Positions 1-13,564 are shown, numbered from the stretch's first letter. The stretch is DNA of 64,000 nucleotides from Cornus controversa (GCA_026545225.1 CM048853.1:44904755-44968754); one strand, 5' to 3'. Notes: a model not told the origin generated them from the sequence alone. Program-made: numbers and translations.

Positions 1-1000
1 AGTATAATTGATTGAATAGTTGTTTATAGAACTTCGACTAACTTCATCTCCAATTCTCCTTCAATGTGAATAATTGAGCCTAAATAACGAAAATGTTCAC
101 TTTTTTTGTATTTCTTGATTGTCAATCTTCACTGCCTCCCTATTTGTATTTCTAGATTTTCTAAAATCACACTTCATATATTTAGTTTTATTCCTATTTA
201 TCTTAAACCTTTTTAATTCTAGAGCTTCCCTCTAGACCTCCAATTTGACACTATCCTTACTCTAGTTTCATCAATTAAAACGACGTCATCAGCAATAATA
301 TACACCATTCAATCTCATCCTGAAAGTGTAGTTCATCCATAACTAAGTCAAAAAGATATGGGCTTAATGTTACCCTCGATGTAAACCTACAGTTTTTTGG
401 AAATTCACTTGTTTCCCCTACAGTTGATCTAACTATTGTCACACATCCATCATACATGTCTTTTATTGTATCAATATATCCTTTTGTGACTTTCTTTTCT
501 AGAACCCTCCATATTAAACCTTTAGGTACTAGGCTTTCTCTAAAACAATAAAAACCATATGAATATCTTTCTTCTCACTATATCTTCCCATTAGTGTCAT
601 CAATAAATAAATTGTCTCCATCGTTGATCTCTCCGGCCTGAATCCAAATTGATTTTCCAACACTTCAGTTTCTTGTCTTAGTCGTTTAATCACTCGCTCC
701 TAAAGTTTCATAAGATAACTCATTAACTTAATACCATTTTAATTAGTACAACCTTGTATATCTCCTTTATTTTTTCACATTGGTATTAGAATACTTTTGC
801 ATTGCTCATCAGACATTCTCTTAATTGCTTATTATTTTTTTTTTTCTCGGTAAGGATATTCTCTTAATTGTTATCATCTTACTGATCAATTCTTTTAGCT
901 AGGACACAGTATCATTCCCTAAACACTTCAAAAGCTCAATAGGAATGTCATCCGGTCTTAAAGCCCTTCCCGATTTCATTTTTCTTGGTACATTTAAGTG
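1..1000 (-). mobile_element. RTE-like LINE fragment (reverse transcriptase)
   Basis: Read on the minus strand, this stretch gives pieces of a non-LTR reverse transcriptase in several frames. Near 920-980 it matches the region ending DDIPIELLK. Near 700-800 there is KNKGDIQGCTN followed by GIKLMSY, near 620-680 ENQFGFRPERST, near 550-600 DIHMVFI, and at 275-457 a block with LSPYLFDLVMDEL. The order is that of plant RTE-type LINE reverse transcriptases. Stops and frame changes show it is dead. It probably continues beyond the left edge of the window and may lie in an upstream intron of the MIRO gene. The assignment to RTE rather than another LINE clade is from memory of the motif style. Confidence 0.7.
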
Positions 1001-2604
1001 ATGAAATAGTAAAAGTAATAGCTTAAAAGTAGTAGTAGTAGTATAAAAATGTTTTAAGACATATTAAGAACATTGTAGTGTAGTTGAAACAAGAAAAGAA
1101 CGTTAATAGTCCACCATGGGTCAATTAAGAAAATTCATAGATCAGTATAGAAAGTATATAAGCTACTAATTGGCTTGAGTACAATCCCGAAAACTACTAA
1201 ACCAAGTCTGATTCAAACTTTTAACATGTGGAATCTCTATCCAAATTAGGAACTTGTAAAAGTATACTTTTTTTGGCAAATAAATCCTCAAACCCAATAA
1301 TGACTTAGATCCTTCTTGTAAGAGATACAATACAAAGCCAAACAAAACATCCCTGGCTTGTATATTATTAATATGCCCCTGCACAAACTAATGGCGTATG
1401 TAATTGCTTGGACTTGCTTTCCTCATCTTGTTGCTCCTCCATCAAGAAGATTAGGAAATAGAAGATGAAAACAATACAGTGTAGGGAAGAGGAAGAAGAG
1501 AGATATGGTGAAGAACAAAGTTATTTGTTACCTTTATTGGTGGTCGGAACAGTTTTTACTAGGCATCCACAATCAAGAAGAGAGGAAGAAGAAAATTGTA
1601 GGGATCAAAACTCTAAAACCCACACAATTTCAGAAGCCTGGTATTTTGTACTATAAAACTATTATTTCATTGACATGTTTGCAGTAATATTCCTGTCATG
1701 CCCTAAGATTGATTTCATCTCTCTCTCATCCACTGCCTAAATCTGAGGTGTGAACAAAAACAATCTCCAAAAACACGCATATGGACTATCAAGTTGGAAT
1801 ACATTAACTAATAATAGGGAAATAGAAAACCAGATATAATGATAATCTGTACCTCAATAATGTTGTCTGTGTCATGAGGCTTTCAAGGATTCAACCTACC
1901 TGGATGCCTTAAACAATGGGTATGACACAGTGGAGAGATAGGAACCTTGGCATTTATATAATACTAACTTTTTTTCCCCTAGTTTACATAATACTAACTT
2001 ACCAAAAGAAAGAAGGATAAAGGAAAGAAAGAAAGAGAATTACTAATATCCTGCAGTGTCATTTGAAATGTGACTTTCCAATGTTTTGAAATTTTTAACT
2101 GCCAGTCTAATCAGATGTAATAACATTACAACAGTCCTGGATTGCAATGTTTATGGGGGTTCCAAATCGAGATACCTGACTTATCGATGGTCTGTTTCGA
2201 CTGGTCAGCTGGTTTAGTTTTTTAAACAATGATTGAAGGACAATGACTGAGAAGAAAAGGATATGAAAATACCTAAATTGGCTACTTCTGTCCAGCAATG
2301 AAAATAGATTCATATCACTAAAATCCAAAATACCATGGATTATTTATGGATCGTTTGAGTGTGCCTGTCCTTGAGTATTTTAGCCTCCTGGTGAATCAGT
2401 TTATCGCTGAACAACTAAGCTTAAAGTGGATGGGAAAATGCTACATGTTTCATCAAAGTAAATAAAGGAAGTACTAGCTATATGATCCACATTTGCTATA
2501 ATAAGCGCAAGAAGTTCTGTGTTATGCATGTCTTTATATTTAGTTGTCGCTCTGTTATGTATGTTTTGTTCATGCTCACTGATATATTTACTTTGCACTG
2601 ACAG
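1001..2604. other. No gene recognised (probable MIRO intron)
   Basis: I see no exon with convincing protein similarity here. The preceding MIRO exons, which would encode the EF-hands and the start of the C-terminal GTPase, are not found, so this is most likely the 3' part of a large intron. Purine-rich short frames near 1465-1690 look like low-complexity sequence. Confidence 0.4.
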
Positions 2605-5600
2605 GGAACTAAGAAAACTCTTGTACTGCGGGAGATACCAGAACATGGAGTTAGTAAATTGCTGTCTAAGAAGGATTCTTTGGCAGCCTGTGACATAGCC
2701 GTATTTGTTCATGACAGGTAACTAAACCATGTCATTATGTTTGTTGGACTGTCTTATAAGTAGAAGATACAGTTTGTTTCGAAGATTAACAAAGTGCATT
2801 GCCCCGTGTGTGCGTGCATGGGTTGTTGGGAGGACAGACTTGAGACATACCTATTTTTTGCCTTTATTTTGCACAAACTTTCTACTCTCATACTTGAACT
2901 TGAGACCTCAGTGTTGTCAGTCCTAGATTTCACCATGCCACTTATTTCTAAGATCAATATTTTTTCAAAGCATATCCAAGGAACTTCGGATAATAAAAAT
3001 GATAACATTTGACCTTTCATATTAGTTTAGTTTGACTTTTTAAAATGTTACTGCACAATTGTCCTTCTGTTTTAACTGTTTTCATATTTTGTTTTTTAGT
3101 AAGTACATTTTTAAATAGTATTAAAATAACAAATAATTGAATTTTGCTTGGGAAAGGTTTTGTCAAGTATTAAAGCAGCTGAATTATGAATTCTTAAAGA
3201 TTCCAATAGAAAAAAAGGTCATGTGATTGGACAAGAAATTTCAAATCCATGTTTCAATGGTTAATTAGTGCCTTTTTACTTCAAATGAGTTGAAAGTGAA
3301 TTCAGGAGGGGATAAATTAGCATTTATTAACAATTATTAATTGTTTAGCTCTTTAGGGTTGCCTTACATTCTTAATGCTTCGTTTGCTAGGAGGGTTGGG
3401 AAAATGGAGTGAAAGGATAGGAGGAAGGATGGAAGAGGGCAGCCCTAGGAAAGGGAGGGTGTCCATCCCTATGCAATTTGTTTATTTTTACCATTATACC
3501 CTTATTTAAATTAACACTTAAATGAGGCTGATAAAATCTTTTTGATTTTTTCGAACAAATATTCATTTTTCTCTCTCCTGTTCCGCCAACTTTTGAATAG
3601 AAGCAAAATGTGGGCTGAGGATGCTTCATCCCTTCTCCCACCCTTCCTCTCCTCTCTACCAAACAATGGAAGCTTATTTCATCCCTCCTCCCTTCCATGG
3701 CCCTGAATGTAGGATATCTTTTTTAAAAAATTAATGGCGCCTTTTACCTTTTCCCATTTTTATTTTATAACAAATCCCCATTATGGTGGTTTGTACTTCT
3801 ATAAGTAAAACTCTTGTTGATTCTTCTTAACTTGTGTGTTTATTTTGTTCGATAAGTGCGCACACTTTTGTATCATTTGAAGTTGAGAGCTCAAGATTTG
3901 AAGCTATTGTATTTTGTGATGGTTGAACCTCTCTGTGCCTAAACATCTTTAAGCATATGTGGCCTTATAGCGAACGAGGTCAGCTACTCAAGAATAAGGA
4001 GCTTGAATTGCATCTTGAATTAATTCTATTGGAATGTACTTCTTCTGACCTGTCATTATTAGGGGTGGCAATTCGTGTTCCCGTGTCGTGTTCGTGTCGT
4101 GTCGTGTCGATGTACAAGTATTATACTAAACAGCTCAACCCTAACCCGACCCATTTACTAATCGTGTCAGAGACCCTCAACACTAACCCAACCCGTTTAT
4201 TAAACGTGTTATCCGTGTCGACCAGTGTAACCCGTTTAATAAACATGTCCTATAATGACACGACTTGTTTAATAACCTTTTTAATCCATTTAACTTATAT
4301 CATATGAGTTTCTCCACCCCTAAAAATCTCTATCATATAAAAATAAAGTACATATCAATACATAAATCCTAAAATCAAACTATATTATAAATTTTGTATC
4401 TATATATTAAGCTCAAAAATATACTAAGGTGATTCAACAATTGGGAAGACATCATAACAATCTCATCCTTGTGTTTTATGGCTACATCAGTCCTGTAAAT
4501 AAACAAATAGATTACAAACAATTGCAATATATATAACTATGTATATATATGTTTGTATCAAACCATAATATATGAATAACTCATGTCGTATTCGTGTCAC
4601 GGGTTAGACAGCTTAAACCCAAACACAACCCAATTTTTGTGTGTTGTGTTCGTGTCGACCCATTTATTAAACGTGTCGGTTTACCTCAAACCCAAACCCG
4701 CTTAATTCGTGTCATGTTCGATTCGTGTTATCGTGTCGTGTCCAATTTTGCCACCCCTAGTCATTATAGAGATTGTGTGTAGAATGGTGTTGTCTAATGA
4801 TGGGTCTTTTAAGAGAACCTCGTTTATTTTACTCCAAACATTTGAGTAGTCCTTCATCTAATTATCTCTAGTTATGAATCCTGTTCTTTATTTATAAAAA
4901 CCCTTATTCATCCGCACCCCTCTTTATTTTTTCTTCACTTTGATGTTATTAGTATGTTGTTCCATATATTTTTTTTTCTGAACTGTACACTTTATTATTT
5001 CTTCAATTTTTTGGATTTGCAATGTTGGCAAATCCTTGCTTTAAAAGTGTTTATATATGCTTGTGTGCATGCACATCTTTGTCTTGTGTATGCTCGCTGC
5101 ATTGTTTTCACCTTTGAAATTAAATGTGTTGTTGATTTTGTCTTTCCAGTTCTGATGAGTCCTCGTGGAAGAGATCAGCTGAATTGCTTGTGGAAGTTGC
5201 TAGTCGTGGGGAAGCTACTGGCTATGAGGTGCCTTGCCTCATTGTTGCGGCTAAAGACGATCTGGATCCATATCCAACTGCAATACAAGATTCGACCAGG
5301 GTATATATCTTGATCAATGGCTATATTTCTTTTCTGCATACTTGAATACATAATTTAAATTACCCTAGCCGGTCATTGTTACATTTCAGGCCAGAAAAGT
5401 CTGTTTTGCTCACTTGCTAAGTTGGCAAAAAGGATTTCTTGCTGTTAGTAGATGGTTGCAACATCTTCCAGTTTTACAGGTTTACCTAGGTTAAGTGGAC
5501 AATGAAATATCCAACTTTTAGGATTATATATACATATCCCCTCCAAAGAAAGCAAACATTAAAAGGAAGTACAATCAGAAGCCAAAGGCTGTAACAAAGA

Positions 5601-8600
5601 GACTGGCCAAATATCCCAGTCCCTCATTCCCCTCCCATCAGCCAAAGCAATTTTGCCTATACAATGAGCTACAGTATTGCAGCTTCTCATACCCAGTTGT
5701 GTGCACACCCCAGAGCACTGAGTTAGCATTATCTTGATGTCCTTAATAGGCACTACCATTCCAGAAACATGAGGTCTCAACCACAGTGCAGGTTGACAGT
5801 CACCTTCAATAATCACTTTGTTGTATTACCATACCTTAACTATCTTCAACACTTCTCTTAGCACCAAAGTTTCAGCTAATATGACACTGCTCACTTGCTT
5901 TAAAAATACTGAATTAACTCTCAGAGCTTCGATTCTGCAATTCCTTAAAACCATACAACCACCGCATTCTTTTGTTAAAGGATTATAAGCAGCATCGAAA
6001 TTAATTTTGAACATACCTTCAGGTGGTTTAATCCACTGAGATGGCAGCAACAGAATTCTGAACTTGCATAGCAGTAAGAGAATCAGTTTTCACAACTTCA
6101 AGAAATTCAGAAAAATGTGCAAAGCCATATTCAATACAAATTGAGGATGGATCTTTCTTTCTGAAAATGCAATAATTTCTGCTCTTCCAGCTAGACCAAC
6201 ACAAGAAAGAGGCAAGGCTCAGATGCTGATCAGATTGCTCCACAGCAGACCACATGTCAATAAATTGAATCCACTGTTGTTTCCATGATAGAACCTGGGA
6301 TTGATCAAACACCAACCTAAAAGGACTCATTTTCCACTCAATTTTAGCCAGAGGACAATGACAAAAAGCATGTAGAACAGTCTCCTCTTCTAGTCTACAG
6401 AGTTGACGCACAGCATCACTGGCAATCTTTCATGACAGCTTAGCCAGAGGAAAAAATGGATTTTCCACTAATGGTTAAACTCATGGGCTAAGCTAATACC
6501 AGATACTGAATTCTGAGAGGAGCTGTTGTACAAGATGATAAGCACTCTTAACAGAAAATTGCCCACTTACTGTAGGACCCCAAACTTTTGAGTCACCCCA
6601 ACCTTTTAGGATTATCATCATGCAACTGGATTATGAAGTATGATTGAATGATAAAAAAGTTAATAATCAGATTAGCATCAAGAGTGATGCAAATTTTCAA
6701 GTTCATCAACATTTTCTCCATTGTCAACAGAATTTATCTAGATTTTGTGACCAACTAGTGGTGCCTGTTGTTGTGGTGGATACATGACAACTGTTAGAGG
6801 ACCCTGATGACAAGTTCAATGTGTTGCTAGCTATGCTATTATTTTCTATATGATTGTTAGTTTGGTGAAGCTATTTATTGTTCATGACTCTATAATAACA
6901 TCTGCCCCTAATTTTGCTTTTATAGGTTAGTCAGGATATGGGAATAGAGGCTCCTATACCTATCAGCACAAAGTTGGGAGATTTTAATAATGTATTCCGC
7001 AGGATAGTAAGTGCTGCAGAGCAGCCTCATTTGAGCATTCCTGAAACTGAAGCTGGGAGAAGCCGCAAGCACTACCATCGGCTTTTTAACCGTTCTCTCA
7101 TGTTTGTATCAGGTACTTAATCTTGGGAATTGGAGGATGTACTCACTGGACTCCTGATTTTTTGTTTTATTAGTTCCATGAATCTTAAAGATTTGCTGCA
7201 CATTTCAAAAATCTCTTCACTTTCATTGCTAGTTGGTCTGATTTTTTCTTTGATGCATAATTCCTTTTCTTCAGAATTTCGTAAGAGTGTGGTCTCTTTC
7301 ATCATCTTTGGTAATCAGGAGAATGTGTATCTATTTATTATTTTATTTTCACAACCTGTTCATTGAAGGGTAATTCTTAAAATATTCACTCTACTTGAAT
7401 TCTTTATTCTAAGGGCTCAGAGCCTCTACTCGAATTCAATTTTGTTTGAGGAGATGGTACTGCAGCTACATATATGCAAATAGATCCTTTCTTTTAGTAG
7501 AAATTTCGTAGATAACTCATCTATATATTCAGTTTTGTTCATTGTTATTTTTCTTTACCTCCTTCTGTGTGTGTGTCTTGCATCTAAGACACTGACATGC
7601 GGATGGACACAACATGACATGGACTAATTGATATGATAAATATTAAAAGATTAGGATACAAACACAAAATAAAATGTATAGATTTTTTTTTTAAAATCCT
7701 ATTATACACAAGACAAATATTTTATGATTGTAACATTAGATTTGTAACTAATAAATAATAAAATTATAATCATTCCTGTGGTATAGATAATGATTTTACA
7801 AGGACATGACATATATCTACATGTCTGTGCTTGTGTATATATGTGAACATGTATATGTGTATATGCAAGCACATAATTGAACGACTCCTCTCCTTTTTCC
7901 ATGTTCACTCCTTAGTGAAACCTTCTTTTATATAAATTGTTTTAATTTGGACAAACTTCATTTAATTTTTTTTTTTTACTATGTTACTTTTTTTCTCAAT
8001 GCTAAAAGAAAGTCTTATCCAGCATGCAAGACTTATTATTGCTCACATATTCGAACTACTAAGAAGTTGTAGGCATGTTTTCAAGATTAGGAGTTCCATT
8101 TTCAAATTATGTACATGTCTAGGACGTGATGGACACGTATATCTGGAAGTGTCTTTCAAACACATGTTCGAATGGTGTTCTTACTACTTAAATTTTGCAT
8201 TTGATCATTTTTAGTGTTTTAATTTTAAATTAGATTGTCTATATTGATTTCATTTTTTTATTAAAATGTTGCTCTAACGAAGTCTATTATTGTAGCTTCC
8301 AAACAAGTCCCAAACTTTTGGTAGGAAGGTCTCTATTTGGCATGCTAAACAAAGTTTCCACTTCTATAGGTTTCCGAAATTATAATGATCCTAAAAATTG
8401 GGTCCTTTAGCTTCAAGTTTTTTTTCATTTCAAAGAGCCTTTCTTTTTTGGCTTCTAGGAGAAGCAATAATTCTGTTTTTTAGTTTCTTAAACAGTTGCT
8501 ATTATTGAGTTTAAGACTTTCTCTGTTTCTACAATGTATAAAGAGTTTTTCTTTGCTCTCCACCCATGGCATTGAAGGTTTTCATCCTTATTTTTTTGTT

Positions 8601-8812
8601 CATCTTTTGATGCTTGTTTATACTTGGTAATTAATTTCGCTTGGTAGTTGTCGTTGTCATAATCTTTTTTTTCCGTCATCTCTCTCTCTCTCTGTACCAA
8701 CACTCAGTATTTACTAATTTTGTCTTTCACTAATACAGTTGGAGCTGCAGTTGCTGTTGTTGGACTGGCAGCTTACCGTGTCTATGCTGCAAGAAAGAAC
8801 ACCTCCGGTTAA
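2605..8812 (+). CDS. MIRO1: Mitochondrial Rho GTPase (MIRO), C-terminal exons
   Basis: Four exons: 2605-2717, 5150-5300, 6926-7112, 8739-8812 (stop TAA), all with GT/AG borders and matching phases, giving the last 174 residues. MIRO is a tail-anchored outer-mitochondrial-membrane GTPase of about 640 residues with two GTPase domains and EF-hands, acting in mitochondrial morphology and movement. The first two exons encode part of the C-terminal GTPase, with TLVLREIPE, DSLAACDIAVFVHD and the NKxD-like stretch VAAKDDLD. Exon 3 contains MGIEAPIPIS. The last exon encodes the membrane anchor GAAVAVVGLAAYRVYAARK and a short basic tail. The N-terminal two thirds lie left of the window or are lost. Introns are long and hold a hAT element and an L1 fragment. 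I am sure of the family; the paralogue number is inferred. Confidence 0.93.
4060..4759. mobile_element. Non-autonomous hAT element in a MIRO intron
   Basis: The ends are perfect 12-bp inverted repeats (TAGGGGTGGCAA and its complement). They are flanked by an exact 8-bp target duplication, GTCATTAT, at 4052-4059 and 4760-4767. The subterminal regions carry many copies of CGTGTCGTG-like motifs in both orientations, plausibly transposase binding repeats. There is no transposase frame. An 8-bp duplication and short TIRs are the mark of the hAT superfamily. Confidence 0.92.
5500..6480 (-). mobile_element. L1-type LINE 3' fragment (zf-RVT and RNase H)
   Basis: On the minus strand, 6411-6028 encodes a reverse-transcriptase zinc-binding region (CRLEEETVLHAFCHCPLA). 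The next frames, 6050-5826 and 5816-5559, encode an RNase H-like domain with WIKPPEGMFKINFDAAY and IIEGDCQPAL. This is the usual 3' order of plant L1 elements. Frames are broken between the blocks. It sits inside a MIRO intron in antisense orientation to the gene. Confidence 0.75.
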
Positions 8813-9800
8813 AGGGTGAAGGTTTGTGTAGCTCTTTGTTTCACATCACCTCAGCAAGTTAAATTTGACTCGTTGCGAAGCTTCATTTCAAATATTCAGT
8901 GTTATGTTTCTCAAGGCCGGCCTTTTTGTAAAGAAATTGCAATTTTTCAGTTCAATTTCTCCTTGGAATTTCCCTATATTTAGCTCGTCTTCCTCGTAGG
9001 GTTTTATTTGCTAAGTTAATGGTGGGGCAGTTTTTGGGTGGATGGGTTTCTTCGGTGGAAGAAGAAATGACAGTGATACAATGGGATGAGATACTGTGCA
9101 TGAATTGTGCAATAAGAAATTTTGAAAATATTTGATTGGAGTTAACCTTTTTAAAATCTTGCATATTCTGTTTCTTTTAAATTTGCTGAAGGGTTATCCT
9201 TGTTAAGTTAGCTTCATATGCTTTATTGATAGCTTTCATTGTTATAAATTAGTCAACTTACTCTATGTTGTTTAAGTTAATTTTATTGCTCAATTTGTTG
9301 CATATGCATTCTTTTTCTTTTTTTCTTTTTTTTTTGGTGCTTGGGTTTAAGAAATATGATTTAGCATAAAAAGTTTTCGTAAAACAAATTAATTAGCGAG
9401 CTTATTTTCATCGGATTCTATGATAGTTTTCAATATATTTTGGTTTCCTAGTTGAACTGTAGAGTAATTGTTCAGGTCAAACAAGAGGTGTACCACAGAC
9501 TCTCAATGATACTTTACATCACTGCTTTTTGCATGCACTGCATCCCTATCTACAGTTGGTGTCTTCTATTTAAGGACCTCTTCTAATCACAATGAGCTAC
9601 AAGGTTAGATTGTTTGTGTGTGTACTACTGTACTCTACACTGGTCGGTGCACGTTCAGGGTTTTCTTTGTTCGGCCATCCTTGTCTCAATCCATAATAAA
9701 TTAACAGACCAACTAGCAATGTCGGCAATCGGCATCATCATTCTTGTCTTAAATCTCATATGGATGGGGGTTAGTCACATGAATTTTCTCTCTCAAATCT
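8813..9800. other. MIRO 3' flank
   Basis: Probable 3' UTR of MIRO followed by AT-rich spacer. No further coding exon, tRNA or clear repeat was recognised. Confidence 0.4.
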
Positions 9801-11423
9801 TTATGATTACATGTCATTTTTCCTATTATATTTAATTTTTTAGAGTCATTTTTAATAACCTCGTTCCGTGTTAGTTTTGGTCGCTCTCCGTCTCTTGCCT
9901 TTTATTACATCTAGTCTTTTTTGTTTGACCTCTGCATCTTTAGGTCTCCGATGAATGTGTTCAAATTATCTAAAGTTTATTCTCTAGTTTTTTCACCAAT
10001 GGATGCTGTCTAATTTTTCTCAAACTTTCACGAGTGACCTTATCATTTCTACTTACTTTGCTCTTCCATCTTAACATTGCCATTCCTGTTACATGAATTT
10101 GTTGTTCTTGTTTCTTTTTTAGGCTCCAATATTTCGCTCCATATAACATAGTTGGTCTAATAATGGGTCCTATAATTTTTATTTTTTTTCAGCCCGTGTT
10201 ATTTTTTTATCACATAAGAACTCACTAGTTTGTTTTCATTGTTCAACCCACTCCAATTAGTGAAAGTAGTTGTTTTATGTAATCTTTTGATTTTGAAGTG
10301 TTATCATTATATTATCAATGTCTGGTTCTTTATTAAATTTACACTCAATATATTTGGTTATAGTTCGATTAATTTTCAATCCTTTCGATTCTAAAGCATT
10401 TTTTCACATTTCTAGTTTAGGTTCTTTTTAGAGGTATCCAAGACATGTATCATGGAATCTCATTTTGAAAGTCTTTTATTATTTCATCTAAAATTATTGC
10501 AAATAGATAGGTTCGATTAATTATTTTCAATCCTTTCGATTCTAAGGCACTTCTCCACATTTTTAGTTTTATTGTTAAGTTCTCTTTATATCTAAGAGCA
10601 CTATATCGGCATATATTATGTACCATGAAATCTCATTTTGAAAGTCCTTTATTATTTCATCTAAAGATTATTGCAAATAGATATGGGCACCAAGGATTGA
10701 TGCAATATTACGTTTATAGAGAACTCACTAGTTTCACCACATGTGGTAATGAGTATATATCTTTGGATACTTTTTACGATTTGTAGGGAATTTTTTTTTT
10801 GTACGATCCACTAAATTATATCTCTTTGGAACCTATCATACGTTTTTTCTAAGTCTATAAAAATCATATGTACGTCTTGTTGTTTACTCCTATTTTTTTC
10901 AACTAATTGTTTAAGTAGGTATATAATTTCCATTGGTTATTGGATACCATGTATTCCTTAGTCTTTGTTCTAATGCATTTTTTATATTTTCATTGAATGA
11001 CTCATTAATTTAATTCTCCTATAGTTATCACAATTTTGTATATCCCTTTTATTTTTGTAAATTGGTACTATTGTACCTTTTCTTCACTCATTTGGCAGCA
11101 TGCCTTGGTTTAGGATGTTGTTAAACAATTTTGTTATCCACTCAATTCTTATGTTACGTAATGTTTGCCAAGCTTCTATGGGTATATTGTTCGAATCTAC
11201 TGCTTTATTACTTCCCATCTTCTTTAGTGTATCTTCTATCTCCTTGTTAGTGATTTTATTTATCATTCTTATGTTAAATTCATTTTCTTCTGTTTCGTCT
11301 CTAGAATAGTCCTCGTTTAATAGATTTTGAAAATGGTTTTTTCACATAGTTAATATATTGTTTCTATGTCCTTGATACATTTAATTTGATTTAGATCCAA
11401 GGTTAATCTATCTCAGTTCTTTA

Positions 11424-11424
<1 letters not shown>

Positions 11425-11461
<37 letters not shown>
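11425..11461. repeat. (TA)n microsatellite
   Basis: Uninterrupted TA dinucleotides directly abut the left terminal repeat of the inserted TIR element. Confidence 0.95.
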
Positions 11462-11464
<3 letters not shown>

Positions 11465-12156
11465 AAAGCTAATCTCCTCCCTTTCACGGGGAGGATAATC
11501 TTTGTCTCCAAATTTTACTTGAAAGCATCACTTCTGTCTTTTAAAGTAAAAGTTATTTGAGTCATTTTATCTATATCTATCCATACACCTATATCTATAC
11601 GACTCCATCTCCCATACTAACGAACCAGGCCCATCTCCACAACAAAACCCACCACTAGCAAAATTGGCGGCGACACCACCAGCTCTATAACCACCATCCC
11701 AGCCCCCACAACCACCAGTAACAGTATTTTATTCCGTCGAATGAACAACCACCAACACCACCTAACCTGTGATGGTGGCATCGCCATCCTCACCCCCCAC
11801 CCAAATCCCATAGTTGATGATGATTTGGTAGTATTCCGACGAATGAACCCCATAGCCGATGGTGATTTGGTAGTATTCCGACGAATGAACCCCATAGCCA
11901 TGGTCACAACTCCATAGTTGAAATTCTCTTGCTCGGTAGCAACAACAGAGAGGTAGGTCTATAAGCATGACACAGGCAAGGTCGATTTTGGCATGGTGGT
12001 GACGTGGTTCTGGCATGGTAGCATAGTAGTTTAAGGTTAGGAACTTTGGAGAGTGAGGTAACGTTGAGAGAGATGATGTGAGAAAGAGAGAAGGTGAGGT
12101 CTAGACTTTTTAAATTACATTAATGTTCACGTGAAGACGAGGAGGTTAGCTTTCCC
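11462..12156. mobile_element. TIR element inserted in the LINE
   Basis: The two ends are imperfect inverted repeats of about 29 bp, starting GGGAAAGCTAA and ending TTAGCTTTCCC. The 695-bp body has no transposase-like frame. It separates LINE sequences that should be close together (the stretch before QIKCIKDIE and the upstream part), so it is a later insertion. No clean target duplication is visible because the left flank is a TA microsatellite and the right flank a GT microsatellite. The superfamily is unknown; a Mutator-like element is possible. Confidence 0.78.
11816..11899. repeat. Two-copy tandem repeat, about 42 bp
   Basis: A unit containing TTTGGTAGTATTCCGACG occurs twice head to tail within the TIR element. 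On the minus strand it gives the repeated peptide MGFIRRNTTKS. Confidence 0.85.
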
Positions 12157-12186
12157 GCGTGTGTGTGTGTGTGTGTGTGTGTGTGT
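12157..12186. repeat. (GT)n microsatellite
   Basis: GT dinucleotides directly follow the right end of the TIR element. Confidence 0.9.
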
Positions 12187-13564
12187 TAGTCTTCTTTTGT
12201 GCCTAGCTATTCATATAAAACATTTAGTCACTTTTACCTAACTTCGCTTACTATCTTCTTTGAAACATTTGATTTTGGGATGAGTATGATGAGTGTCATT
12301 TGTTAATTTTTAAATTTCATGATTACCCACGTTTTGTAATGAGGTGGCAATTTCTATTTGAGGCTATCTTTGTCCAACAAAATGAAGGAACTAGTCTTAA
12401 ACTTCCACAAGGGCAGTTATGGCATTTTAATTTATTTTTTAGCTCTCTTTTAATTTGATTAACAGTCAACTAACTGTGAGGGTGGTTAGAGTAGTGTGAA
12501 ACAAATCTCAGGTATTGATTTTCCTGTTTTGTTTGATTATTTGTTAGTATTTTCTCAATTTCTTTTTTAATGAACTCGTTTGTTTTGATTTCATCCAAAA
12601 TTTGTTTCACCTTATTACTAATATAGTTTTCCATTTGGCTTTTTCATACTTGAACCTTTTGATTATTATGCCTAAAATTAGTTAGTATGCGATGTAGGTT
12701 TGTGAGGCTCTCCCGGGAATCACTTTGCAATCTTTACATGAAGTAGATTCCCTTGTTAGCTATTACTAAGTCGTAGTATGCCTTTTGCAAAGTCTAAACA
12801 TACTTCTCACATCTCATTTCGCTCTCCAAACTGATATCCTCCATGAATTCATGCATATCCTAATTCTATTATCACTTACATGTTCATTAAAATATGCTTT
12901 GCTTTCATGGTTAGGTATAGATCGTATCAATTCTATCTTCCAAGTACTCTAGCAATGAAAGTGAAGAAAAGAAAGTGGGAGAGGATTACGGAGGAATTAT
13001 GAAATTCTGCACTCAAGCACAAAAATACTCGTATGAAATTCTGAAGCATTAAAGAAAACAACGGCATTCAAGAAAAAAACGATGAAGTGAATAAGTTGCT
13101 GAAAAAGAAAGTGGGACAGAATTTCTGAGGCTATCGTGTGCCATATTAATCCTGATTATTTTACATTAACGAGTACAAAATTGTATTCACTACCACACCA
13201 ACAGGAAAACATAAAGCCATCCTCCAACCCCTCCTCTCCACAACCTCAAATCCCCTCCAACCTCTACCAAAAGAGAGAGAAAAAAATAATAAAAAAAAAT
13301 TCAGAGGCATTTACTTTTAACAATGCTTCTTTGGTACATACGGCTTGGCCTTTAAAAGAATATACAAGGACAAATCATCATAAAATGGACTGGATGTGTG
13401 ACAGATTTCATAGCTGTTATTTTCATGCAAAGCTTGTACGCTGGCAGGCCACATCGTATATCATTATAACGTTTTCACCAAGACTGCAGCATCATGTGAT
13501 ACATGTCTGATTGGAATGCACAATCTTTTCCAGAAATGCAGACAGAATATGCATATACGTATAA

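Larger units (their letters stand above)
9800..12890 (-). mobile_element. RTE-like LINE, degenerate, interrupted
   Basis: Minus-strand remnants run in the order expected of an RTE-type LINE. DCKVIPGE near 12740-12700 is the end of the endonuclease. QIKCIKDIE lies near 11360. The frame at 11266-11084 carries GSNKAVDSNNIPIEAWQ. The YDR box reads VHMIFIDLEKTYDR near 10870-10830. RPTMLYGAKYW near 10160-10130 is the C-terminal part. Many stops and frameshifts are present. It is the same family style as the fragment at the left edge of the window. A separate TIR element lies inside it. Confidence 0.78.

Noticed and set aside
1465..1687. Small plus-strand protein frames
   Set aside because: Low-complexity Glu-rich frames from purine-rich DNA, with two overlapping frames and no family similarity.
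3385..3700. Possible MITE with purine-rich inverted ends in a MIRO intron
   Set aside because: The ends match only loosely (GTTTGCTAGGAGG against GTTTGGTAGAGAG) and no target duplication was found.
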